Assembly (NCBI GenBank): GCA_951799405.1
Contig: OX637352.1
Span: 13,588,820-13,652,819, forward strand
DNA length: 64,000 nucleotides
Source of the DNA: Agapetus fuscipes
Lineage: Eukaryota > Arthropoda > Insecta > Trichoptera > Glossosomatidae
Direction of reading: 5' to 3'
The translations under genes were made by a program, and so were the position numbers. The notes under the pieces were generated by a model that saw only the letters and a program-made list of their open reading frames with translations, was not told the DNA's origin and made no database searches. Positions 11,090 to 21,370 of the stretch are shown here, piece by piece. Positions within the stretch are counted from its first letter, which is position 1, and the number at the start of each line of letters is the position of its first letter.

Positions 11090-11577
11090 TTTATCCCATA
11101 TCTCAGAGGTATCACTGATCGCATTGGAAAAATACTTCTCAAAAATAATATAAAAACCATATATACATTCCGACCATGAAGATACAACACGCCTTACGTT
11201 CTGCAAAAGACAGACTGGATGTCCTGGACTCACCTGGTGTATACCAAATACCGTGTAGCTGTGGTTTATCGTATGTAGGCACCACAAAAAGATTTATAAA
11301 CACACGGGTTAAGGAGCATAAAAGAAACTGCAGACTAGGGCAGACAGAGAAATCTGCCGTTGCGGAGCACGCCCTGTTAGACAACCACGATATAAACTTT
11401 GATGCCACAAAAATAATTGCTAAGGCTCGTGGATATTATGCACGGCTGTATAGAGAAGCCATCGAAATTTATAAAAATAAAATTTTTAACAGGAAAGAAG
11501 AGTGTTTGAAACTAAACAAAACATGGTTGAGTACAATTGAAGTTATGAAAGAGGGTAGTTTTATACCTAACAATTAA
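11090..11577 (+). pseudogene. Penelope-like element, GIY-YIG endonuclease fragment
   Basis: The reading frame IPYLRGITDRIGKILLKNNI, then GVYQIPCSCGLSYVGTTKRF, then VKEHKRNCRLGQ and AVAEHAL, is the C-terminus of a Penelope-like retroelement. The GVY...YVG motif of the GIY-YIG nuclease and the CxC just after it are visible, as is the downstream KSAVAEHALLDNHDI segment. A frameshift near 11174 separates the upstream linker from the nuclease ORF (11176-11577). The reverse transcriptase is lost. The copy at 48575-48880 is a close relative. Confidence 0.85.
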
Positions 11578-11647
11578 GCCACGCCCCTTTTAGAATCTAC
11601 GTATAAAAGAAATCGCCTATCGTTCAGACCTCAGTAGCGAGCAGAAC

Positions 11648-11690
11648 TCCGAAGAAGTCGCCCACAGAGGAGACGAAACGTAAGCTGAAA
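11648..11690 (+). ncRNA. Hammerhead-like motif downstream of the Penelope ORF
   Basis: CCGAAGA (CUGANGA with U4 changed to C), one extra A, stem GTCGCC/GGAGAC with one mismatch, GAAA, then CGTA. It lies 70 bp after the GIY-YIG stop codon, where Penelope-like elements carry hammerhead-bearing terminal repeats. A TATAAAAG sequence at 11604 precedes it. The U4 substitution makes activity doubtful. Confidence 0.45.
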
Positions 11691-11865
11691 GTCTTCAAGA
11701 AAGAATAAAAAGAAAAAAGAAGAAGACAAGCAAAAACATGGACCACGGTCAAAACCCGGAACCAGAAAATCAAGCATCTAGATCCGGCTGTGAAAGCCTA
11801 AAAACATTTATAAAATTAGATTTTGTAGGGTTTGTGTATTCACACAGTGAAAATTCATTTTTTTT

Positions 11866-12104
11866 AAATAAAATTATTTTTCTTTAACATAGTTTAATTT
11901 TCACAATAATATTTTATATTTATTGTACCTATACCTACCTATTTATTTGAATTTATATCATTTTGATCTATGGTTTGTTCTTAATAATTTTAATTTGACA
12001 TACATCACTCTTGATAATGACCTGAATATTGATGGTCGAAAGTGCTCGAGATATAAAATATTATTGTGAAAATTAAACTACGTTAAACAAAAATAATTTT
12101 ATTT
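11866..12104. repeat. 53-bp inverted repeat enclosing a hammerhead-like motif
   Basis: 11866-11918 and 12052-12104 are inverted copies with two mismatches in 53 bp. Between them, at 12009-12050, is CTCTTGATAATG, stem GACC...GGTC, GAAA, GTGCTC, with the same order of elements as the 5011 motif but a weaker core. A partial relative sits at 53460-53540, inverted. I read it as another Penelope-type terminal repeat. Confidence 0.55.
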
Positions 12105-12189
12105 AATTTATAAAATTAGTTGTCTTTAAGTCATCTTCAATTTTCAAAACTTGCCCCCCCCTAGTTTTGATCCTGGGCACAATAAGAGC

Positions 12190-12717
12190 ACCTCCCGTGA
12201 CTTTGATACTCTAATAATAACACATTTATGAAATGTCTTTCCTAGATAAATCTAAATAAGTCTATTGAGTCGTTTTGTGTAGTAAGATTCACATTTTACA
12301 AGATTTTAAAGTCATCAATGTTCTGGATTTGCATGAAGATTGATGATAAAGTAATCTTCCATTCCTAGAGTGTAAATTAGTGAGATATCAAGTTATCTGA
12401 GAGTTTTGTTTAAAAGAAAACTGATTGGTGGCAAATAGTCAATGCTCTGAATGGATAGTTTTATGATATTTTAGTTTGAGTAAATGATTAGTTTTATAAT
12501 CACACTGATCTCATGCAAATGCTTATAGCCCAGAGTGTATTAATGTGACTTTTTAAGCTTTTGTTGTTTTAAAACTACAATCATTACACGCAAATGGTTT
12601 ATTCTCAAAGTATCTAAATTTATGTCTTTTTAAGTGGCTCAAATGTTTGGTTTTATAAGAACACTGATTATAAGCAAATGGCTTATGTTCAGTATGAATT
12701 AACATGTGTTTTTTTAA
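12190..12717 (-). pseudogene. 3' flank and decayed terminal fingers of zinc-finger unit A
   Basis: 12190-12480 is the non-coding 3' flank shared with 26465-26760 and 34735-35030. 12480-12717 holds degenerate C2H2 units; the minus strand still shows CNQCSYKTKHL-like sequence with stops. This stretch once continued into 15383, and the Harbinger at 12718-15379 separates the two halves. Confidence 0.75.
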
Positions 12718-12995
12718 GCGCTAGTTCAGACACGGCGGGAACCGCGCGTTTACGAATCGCGCGGTTTCAAACCGCAAAATTGTGATGCTATTCAGACACG
12801 CGCGGTTAGTATGCGATTCGTCAGTTTCTAAATGGAGGTCGACGAAGAAGTGTGCTTACTGTGGTTGCTCCTTAAAAAAAAGAAAAGAAAAAGGCGGTAT
12901 TGGGTGCATCCAATATTACGTGACCGACTAGTACATGGTCAGTTCGTAACGTTATATCCCAAATTAAGAATGTATAATAACAAATTTTTTGAAGA

Positions 12996-14736
12996 ATGTC
13001 AATAAAATCTTTTGATGAACTAATTGAACTGATCAGGCAAGATATTTCATGCTCTGAAACGCATTTGAGGCCAAGCGTGTCACCGGAAGAGAAACTCGTA
13101 ATAACTTTAAGGTAAGATTTATTTATTGTTCTTCAAAATCAGCATAAATATTTTCTATAACTGTAGAGGACTGAGAGCCAGAACTAAATTGCGATGGTGA
13201 CGGTGACGGTGCCGGAACAGGAGGAGATGATCCAGATGTAGTAAAATATCCTTGCGGGCTTGTATACTGTTGTCCTTGCCAATACGTAGGTGTGATCTGC
13301 TGAGTATTGTAGCGAATAGGGGGTGGTAAGCTTTGTCCTTTTTGTATCACTTGAAGTAATTCAATTTTGGTTGCTAAACGCCTATTTTCTGGTACTTTTT
13401 TGAGTTCTTTATATAACGACAAACAAAAGAGTTTGTCGTCATCTTGCTTGGTAATACTATTTTCTTGAAGTTCATTCTGAAAATGTTTTCGTGACTCGAT
13501 ACTTTTTTCTATTAAAGCAGCTATTTTTTCTTCTGGCACTTGTGTTTTCTTACGTTTAGGGGGATGTATTTCAGTGGCTTCGGTTGCATTGGCGTTTAGT
13601 TCACTTGTCTCCTCACTTTGCCTTTCATTCTGTTCTTCAATATTAGTTGTAGTGTCTTTATTACTTACACTATTCTGCAGGAAAGATAATCTTGAAAAAT
13701 ACATATATCGGGCTCCTTTACGAGCACCTGAACCAGAAGGAGTTGTTTTTTCTTTTTTGTATTCTTTATTGTAGCAATCTCGTATGTTTTTCCATTTTTT
13801 TTGGAGTTGTGTACCTAAAAATAATAACATTATTAATAATATTCTTATTTCAGATATCTTGGTACGGGTTGTTCATTTGGAGAACTAAGCTACAATTATC
13901 GCCTAGGAAAATCGACGATTACTGGAATTGTCCGCGAAGTATGTAAATCATTGTGGAATAAGTTGGTAAACATAGTCATGCCCGAAGCGACTGAAGATAT
14001 CTGGAAGACAATAGCACGAGACTTTGAGAGATATGCAAATTTTCCAAATTGCATTGGTGCTATAGACGGCAAGCATATCCGAGTTATAAAGCCTGTTGAT
14101 TCGGGTTCTTTGTATCATAACTATAAACATTTCTTTTCCATAGTGCTCTTAGCACTTTGCGACGCCAACTATTGCTTTACTTATGTTGATATTGGGGCTT
14201 ATGGCAAAAGCAGTGATTCTGCTATATTTAAAAATTCGGTTTTTTATAAACGCCTGACAGAAAAATCATTAAACATACCAACACCTAAACCAATATCTAA
14301 TGTAGACCTAACACCAATGCCTTATGTTATAGTTGGAGATGAAGCCTTCGGCTTAGCAGAAAATTTAATGCGCCCATATTCAGGCAAATGTTTACCATAT
14401 GAAAAAAGGATTTTTAACTATAGGTTATCGAGAGCCCGACGTAATATTGAGTGCACTTTTGGTATTTTGGCGAACAAATGGCGCATCTTTCATAGGCCTA
14501 TAAATGTAAACATAGATTTTGCCGAAGATATAATAAAAGCTTCTTGTGTTCTACATAACTATGTGCGGACTAGAGATGGTCTAAAATTTAAAGATACTTT
14601 ATATAATGCACCCATGACTAATCTCAATACCTTGCATGCGGGAAGAGGGACACCGTCATCTTTGAATATCAGAGATAAATTCGCTCATTACTTTGTGAAC
14701 GATGGGCGTGTTCCATGGCAAGACACAAAGATATAG
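12996..14736 (+). CDS. Harbinger DDE transposase (two exons)
   Basis: Exons 12996-13111 and 13854-14736 join in phase (AG + A = Arg) through GTAAGA and TTTCAG sites, giving about 332 residues. The DDE triad of the family is complete: Asp110 in GAIDGKH, Asp201 in VGDEAFG, Glu238 in RRNIECTFG. The FGELSYNYRLGKSTITGIV segment is the usual helix-turn-helix region. A further N-terminal piece starting at ATG 12832 (RRYWVHPILRDRL) is typical of the family but lies in another frame, so a one-base deletion near 12994 has removed it or forces the later start. The intron contains exon 2 of the antisense MADF gene. Confidence 0.85.
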
Positions 14737-15121
14737 CTGCAACTAACATAGGTACGTAACTAAATGTAAACAAACGAAATATGGTAATACCGTTGTGACC
14801 TTGCAAATGCTCGAAATGTATGCAAAGCAGCCGAAGTTTGTTTATATTTATTTAAGTACCTAAAGTATACGGAGAGTATAATATACGCTTCATAACAATA
14901 ATTATAACATAATTCTGTCAATTATTTTTTGGTGAATAAACCTACTTACTTAAAATATTCTTTTTTTCCACCGTGTCTTCGCAATTTCCAAATATCTCCA
15001 CCAACTCTTGCCAAGCTCGGTTCTTGATAATTTTATTTGAGTAATCATCACACTGAATGTCCCATATTGCAGGTCTCTTCTCCACCTCATCAATAAATAG
15101 TTCAGTGTCGAAACGATCCAT
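13123..15121 (-). CDS. MADF-domain accessory protein of Harbinger (two exons)
   Basis: Minus-strand exons 15121-14950 and 13814-13123 join through GTAAGT and TTTTAG, with the split codon A+GT = Ser. The product is about 288 residues. The N-terminal half is a MADF (Myb/SANT-like DNA-binding) domain: FIDEVEKRPAIWD, AWQELVEIFG, then TQLQKKWKNIRDCYNKE and GARYMYFSRL. The C-terminal half is low complexity with a KRKK patch and a Pro/Ser-rich tail. In Harbinger elements such proteins bind DNA and bring the transposase to the nucleus and TIRs (family knowledge). Its intron contains exon 2 of the transposase on the other strand. Confidence 0.85.
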
Positions 15122-16969
15122 AGCGAACTCACGAACAGTGACGTGCTCACCGCGCGGTATCCGCAACGCAACTGAACGCGAAGTAAAGACTCCACAGTAA
15201 TAGAAACGCGCGGGAGCAGCACGATTCTATTTTCTGGCGGTTGGGTTGCGGTAACCGCGCGGCTTGATTAACCGCGCGGTTATGTCTGAACGATTACTAA
15301 CTAACTCATATAAATAAGACCCGCGCGATTTCCATGCGATTCTATAATCGCGCGGTTCCCGCCGTGTCTGAACTAGCGCTAAATGTCTTGCTTGTGTTGC
15401 TGTATAATCACACACTTGAAAAGCAAATGGTGTATTCTAAGAGTGTCTTACTATATGTGTTTTCAAGCTGCTCAAATGTTTGGTTTTATAAGAACACTGA
15501 TTACAAACAAATGGCTTATGGTCAGAATGTATTAACTTGTGCCGTTTTAAATGGTTGCTTTTGTTGATTGATAATCACACTCAGTACACGCAAATGGTTT
15601 ATTTTCAGAGTGTGTTAATATATGTGATTTCAAATTGCTCAAACGTTTGGTTTTATAAGAACACTGATTACAAACAAATGGCTTATGTTCAGAATGTATG
15701 AACTTGTGTCGTTTTAACTGGCTTGCGTGTGTTGATTTAAAATTACACTCATTACAAGCAAATGGTTTATTCTCAGAATGTGTTAATATATGTGATTTCA
15801 AATTGCTCGAATGTTTGGTTTTAAAAGAACACTGATTACAAGCAAATGGCTTTAGTTCAGAATGTATTAGTGTGTGACTTTTTAAGCTGTTCGCGTATGC
15901 TGTTTTATAATTACACTCATCACACGCAAAAGGTTTATCCTCAGAGTGTATTAATATATGCAATTTCAAATTGCTCAAACGTTTGGTTTTTTAAGAACAC
16001 TGATTACAAACAAATGGCTTATGTTCAGAATGTATTAACTTGTGCTCTTTTAAATGGCTTGCGTGTGTTGATTTAAAATTACACTTATTACATGCAAATG
16101 GTTTATTCTCAGAATGTGTTAATATATGTGATTTCAAATTGTTCAAATGTTTGGTTTTAAAAGAACACTGATTACAAGCAAATGGCTTTAGTTCAGAATG
16201 TATTAGGGTGTGACTTTTTAAGCTGCTCGCATATGCTGTTTTAAAATTACACTTATCACACGCAAAAGGTTTATCCTCAGAGTGTATTAATATATGCAAT
16301 TTCAAATTGCTCAAACGTTTGGTTTTATAAGAACAGTGATTACAAACAAATGGCTTATGTTCAGAATGTTTTAACTTGTGCTGTTTTAAATGGCTTGCGT
16401 GTGTTGATTTAAAATTACACTCATTACACGCAAATGGTTTATTCTCAGAATGTGTTAACATATGTGACTTCAAATTGTTTGAATATTTGGTTTTAAAAGA
16501 ACACTGATTACAAGCAAATGGCTTTAGTTCAGAATGTATTAGTGTGTGACTTTTTAAGCTTCTCGCATATATTGTTTTAAAATTACACTCATCACATGCA
16601 AAAGGTTTATTCTCAGAGTGTCTTAATATATGTCTTTTCAAGTCGCTTAAATGTTTGGTTTTATAAGAACACTGATTACAAGCAAATGGCTTAAGTTTGT
16701 GAGATTTTAAATTACTTGACCTTTTGCCGTTATAATCACACTGATCACAAGCAAATGGTGTGTGATAAGAGTGCTTCAATGTTTCCTTGCAGCAACTGAA
16801 CATCTGATGGATCCTCAGGAGTTTTCTTCCGTTGACTTTATAGCTGCAGGCATGGCACACATGATCCACCTTGACTGAGTCCCTCTCACAACTGGCAGCT
16901 GTAAATATAACATTGTTTATTAGTTATTCCCACATTAGGAAATAATGATGAAGGTTGTGAAGGTGCCAC

Positions 16970-17935
16970 AGGGATCTGTGCTGGAACCGATCCTGTTTAT
17001 TTTATACACGGCCGACATTGAGAGCGTAGTCATGAATAGGAGCCTCACTACACATGCATGTTTTTTTTTAAGAAATCCTGTGCGGGAGACTCCCTAGCAT
17101 TGCGGAGATCGGTGAATGGATGACAAACAATGGCCTTATCCTTAACATGGGTAAGACGGAAATTATTCAGGCGTGATCATCTCCTGACAACTCGCGCACC
17201 ACTCTCCATTGGGGGACAGCTGATTCAGCCGTCAGATTCAGTGAGACTTCTAGGAGTCACACTGGATTGGAACCTCACAATGGGAGAGCAGTTGAATAAC
17301 ACGGTATCCTCCTCGTTTTTTTAACTTCGCCAGATAAAGGCAATCAGGAGATGTTTACCATCAGTTGTTAATGCTTTTGTGATGTCTCGGATTGACTATT
17401 GCTCAACGCTGTATAAAAGTCAGCCGAAAACACCGTTCAGCCGGCTTCAATCTGAGCTGAACTCTGCAGCAAGACTCATATTCGGGATATCCAAATTTAA
17501 TCATATTACCCCGTTGTTGAAAAAACTGTTCGGCTTCGTTTTCTGGAGAGGGTGGTCTACCGTGTTTGTCTGATAGTTAACAAAGCTGTCAATGGTATGG
17601 CTCCTTCATACTTGTCTGACATGTTCTCACCTGTTGAGATAGATTTGAGACGCCAAACTCTCAGATCTGCGGGGTGTGGGGTGGTTGACTTAGTCCAGCC
17701 GTCACGTCAGACACGCACTAATTGTGGGGATCGTGCTTTCCGGTTTGCGGGCCCAATGGAGTAGGACAGACTACGACCTAATGTGAGGAAGGCAGAAACT
17801 GTTGGTGTCTTTAAAGGAGCACTAAAGACGCATCTTTACAAAAAATCTTATTCGTGATTTGAGAGGGTCCTTGAGGTGTGACACACACAAAAACAGCGCT
17901 CTTTTATTATTATATTATTTTTTTTTTTTTTTCAA
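16970..17935 (+). mobile_element. L2/CR1-like LINE, 3' part
   Basis: From GTGCCACAGGGATCTGTG (VPQGSVLEPILF) through LLGVTLDWNL, AVNGMAPSYLSDMF and the FKGALKTHLYKKSY terminus, broken by frameshifts and a deletion relative to the copy at 40125. The 3' end GGTCCTTGAGGTGTGACACA, CACAAAAACAGCGCTC then TTATTATTA is the same as that of the 5S-tRNA SINE. It lies in the zinc-finger intron of unit A. Confidence 0.85.
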
Positions 17936-18242
17936 CAAACAGAACAATACAATAATGGATACAATAGTAATGTGTATAAGAAAAAAAGAATAATATAGCG
18001 TATTGCTCCAATTACATGTTGATATTAAAATATACTATGATAAAACAGCAACATAATACAACAGTTACACTCTTATCAATAATTAAAGTAATAAATAAAA
18101 TAAAATAAAAAAATTAGACGTGCACATTTACCTTTATATTAAATAAACTTTTATACAAAATTTTATAAAATTTACAATTAATAGATCTACCCACACACTT
18201 ACAATAGTGATATATTTCATAGCAAATAAAATTATTATGAAA
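17936..18242. other. AT-rich DNA with no gene found
   Basis: It starts with a T-rich run and continues as A/T-rich sequence. I see no reliable element boundary here. Confidence 0.4.
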
Positions 18243-18529
18243 GGGGCCGTCCATAAATTACGTCATCGATTTTTGCGGATTTTCGACCCCCCCCCACCTA
18301 CAATCATCCTATAGTCATCATCTAATGACCCCTCCCCCTCTCTTGCTGTAATATTGGATGAGCTTAATAATTAATAATGTTATATTTCTTACATAATACT
18401 ATGTACATTTTGTAGAAATTGCTATTTACAAGAACGACGTCACTTTTGGTACTCGTACGTCAATTGCCGTCATCCGCAGACCAGACTCCCCCCCCCTTAA
18501 TTCGAATGACGTAATATATGGACGGCCCC
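18243..18529. mobile_element. MITE with GGGGCCGTCCATAAATTACG-type TIRs
   Basis: Left end GGGGCCGTCCATAAATTACG and right end, inverted, GGGGCCGTCCATATATTACG, with C- and G-rich tracts just inside each end. There is no coding capacity. AAA flanks both sides but is too short to assign a superfamily. Confidence 0.8.
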
Positions 18530-18612
18530 AAAGTAAATTTAATTTAATTTCAGTTTTAATTTTGAAGACATACATAATAAATATTAATCAATAGGTGATC
18601 ATCGATCGAGAT

Positions 18613-20165
18613 TTAAGGGCAAAGTTTGGCCGTCACCAAATTTTTGAAGGTGTTGGTTGACAGGTAAAAAATGTCCAATTCACCAACTGTTTCATTGTAC
18701 AATCGCGAAGCTCTCAGGAGGAATGAGTTCCCGTATGAGTTTGTTCTGTGAGACGGAATGTAAAACTGGATATTAGTGTTTCTTGACGTCATCCTAGGCA
18801 CTCGGATTCCTACTTCTGACAGGAGTTCGGAGCAAGACACGTTACCCTGGATGAGTTTGTACAGAAACATTTGATCTAGAACACTCTCGCTTGGAGCGAT
18901 GATAAACCATAGTGTTGCAGTGCCTTATGATAGTCGGCAAGCCCTCGAGATCAAGCCCTTAGGAAGCCCAAGCATCAGGCTGTTGCAGTAGTCCAACCTT
19001 GAGACCACCAACGCATTCACCAGAGTTCTTGCTGCATCAACAGGTAAGCAGCTGCGAATACGCCTTATCTGCCTCAGGTGGAAAAAACTGGAGCTCACAA
19101 TCTCCGATACCTGTTTTCCATGGAAAGTGCCCCTTCCAGATGCACACCTAAGAATTTGAGAGAATCCTGGGGTTTAATGGTCTCACCCATAATATTAAAA
19201 GACTCTACATCCAAAAGATGCTGTCTTCTTGGGGATGCAACCCACATGAACTCTGTCTTCTCTGGGTTCATCTTCAGACTGTTTCTGTTCATCCACGCAG
19301 CCACATCTTCAATACACTTTATAGTGTCCAGCTTACATTGTCCAACCCCTGCAGGTGAACAGAGTTTAAAGATGAAGATATCGTCTGCATACGAGTAGTA
19401 CTTCAAGCCTCTGGAGATGACAAACTGCTCTAAATCATCTGTATACAATGTGAATAAGAGCGGGCCGAGGACGGACCCTTGAGGCACGCCACACTCCAAT
19501 GGTACTCTTGATGACCTCTTTCCTTCCACTTGCACAGTTTAATATCTACCATGTATATAGGAAGACAACCATTGCAACAAATCATCGCACATGCCATATG
19601 AGGTAGTGAGCTTTTGTACAAGCAAAGAGTGATCTACAGTGTCAAAAGCAGCGCTCATATCAAGCACTACCACCAGAGCCAGCTGTCCACCCTCAACTCC
19701 ATCAATTAAGTCTGATATTATGCGAAGCAAGATTGTCTCCGTTGAGTGATGGCGTCTATCCGCCGATTGAAATTTTGCCAAGCACCCAGTCTGATCCATG
19801 TACTGCATTATTAGAGAAGCAGCCAACTTTTCAAGGACTTTCGATAAAACTGGGAGGCCTGACACTGGCCTATAGTTATCTACCAAATCTTCTGGAAGAG
19901 ACGCCTTTTTTATGATTGGAGTTATTATCGCTTCCTTTAAGGGTTCAGGGAATATGCACTCCTCCACCATTGGTTTATTTGAAAGTGCCATCAAGAATGG
20001 AGCCACATCCTTACAACATTTCTTCAGGAGCCAGGTTGGAACAGGGTCATTAGGACATAGTTTATTTGAGCAAGACATCAATGTTTTAGCGACAGTTTCA
20101 CAAGAAAACGATGAAAAACTCAGCAACCGATGTTCACCACACCTATTGGCAGGCGGTATCAAAGG
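18613..20165 (-). mobile_element. CR1/L2-like LINE reverse transcriptase, degraded
   Basis: Minus-strand ORFs 20162-19539, 19535-19095 and 18870-18613 give one reverse transcriptase broken by frameshifts: NYRPVSGLPVLSKVLEK, AAFDTVDHSLL, CGVPQGSVLGPLLFTLY, active-site YADD (in YSYADDIF), EKTEFMWVAS, KFLGVHLEGAL, and a C-terminal LYNETVGELDIF...FKNL block. It is 5' truncated near 20165, where the next LINE begins. Inactive. Confidence 0.8.
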
Positions 20166-21370
20166 AACTGTTCTAACATATTAATGTACTTCCACTGATG
20201 AGGTGTCCACACCTCAACAGCATACTCTAATTAAGATCGAACAACGCAGCTGAAGACATCCGCCATCGCCCTGGGCTCTGTAAACTGTTTACAGAGTCTA
20301 ATAACAAAACCCAGAAGCCGATAGCATTCGGTCGTCAATCGCATCATATGGTCTGAGAAATTCAGTCCGGGATCAAAGACAACTCCCAGATCCCTAAATG
20401 AGGTCACACGAGTTAGTATTTGCCCACCTATACTATACTCATGAAAAGTGGGATTATGAGATTTAGTGAAGGACATGATAACGCATTTCTTAAAATTTAA
20501 GAAGAGTTTGTTTTGCTCAGCCCAAACTGCTAATGCGTTCAAGTCCTCCTGCAATTTTACGCAGCATTGAGTGTCTATAATCTTTGTATAGACCTTCAAG
20601 TCATCTGCGTATAATAGACACGAACTATGTTTTATGATGCCAACAACGTCATTGACAAATATGAGGAAAGCCAGTGGGCCCAAATTGGATCCTTGCGGGA
20701 CTCCAGAAAGTGGTTGAACTGTCAATGATGTATAGCCATTAATATCAACATATTGTTGTCTATTTCTTAAATATGATGCGAAAAGTAAGAGAAGAGATTT
20801 ACTTAATCCAAATACGTGCATTTTCTTGAGTAGGACGTCATGGTCTACCCTGTCGAATGCTTTAGAAAAGTCCGTATATACCACATCAGTCTGGTGCTGA
20901 GAATCCAGATTTTCGGCTATTTCTGCACTTAATGTGAGAAGATTGGAAATTGTAGACCTCTTTGGTAGGAAGCCATGTTGATGAATGGTTATACGTGATT
21001 TAATGTTAATCAGTAAGTTTTTATGAATTAAATTTCAAAGATCTTCGCAAATGTCGATAAGATAGAGATAGGCCTATAGTTTCGGACATCTGTTTTTGTA
21101 TTTGCTTTGTGTATGGGAATGACTCTTGTTAACTTCCAAAATTGAGGAAATTCACATTGTTCAACACACAGATTTAAAATAAACCTTAATGGTTCAGCTA
21201 AAGTATTGGATAAGGCTGCTATTACGCCTGGTGGAATGTTATCAGGGCCCGCTGCTTTGTTTTGGGTTAATGTTGAGCAGACAGGTTTGTACCTCTTCCA
21301 ACGTAAAAAGCTCAATTCCAATACTGTTGGTATTACAAAGAGGCGAGTTATTAAGGATGACTTTCACATC
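20166..21370 (-). mobile_element. Jockey-like LINE reverse transcriptase, degraded
   Basis: Minus-strand pieces 21321-21028 (NKAAGPDNIPPGVIAAL, NYRPISILSTFAKIFE) and 20884-20231 (TDFSKAFDRVDHDVLL, GVPQGSNLGPLAFLIF, LLYADDLKVY) form one reverse transcriptase with frameshifts and an in-frame stop after residues VRS. Its 5' end is fused to a pogo transposase ORF, and its 3' end abuts another LINE at about 20166. Confidence 0.8.

Larger units (their letters stand above)
12718..15379. mobile_element. Complete PIF/Harbinger transposon, 2662 bp
   Basis: A perfect 31-bp terminal inverted repeat begins GCGCTAGTTCAGACACGGCG at both ends (12718-12748 and 15349-15379). It is flanked by TAA at 12715-12717 and 15380-15382, the 3-bp TWA duplication typical of PIF/Harbinger. 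Subterminal CCGCGCGGTT-type motifs recur at both ends. It carries a DDE transposase (plus strand) and a MADF-domain protein (minus strand). The uninterrupted target is preserved in paralogous unit B near 28145-28170. Confidence 0.95.

Noticed and set aside
18243..18529. A regulatory CRE-like cluster (TTACGTCA)
   Set aside because: The TGACGT-type sites are part of the inverted ends of a MITE, so no regulatory role is needed to explain them.
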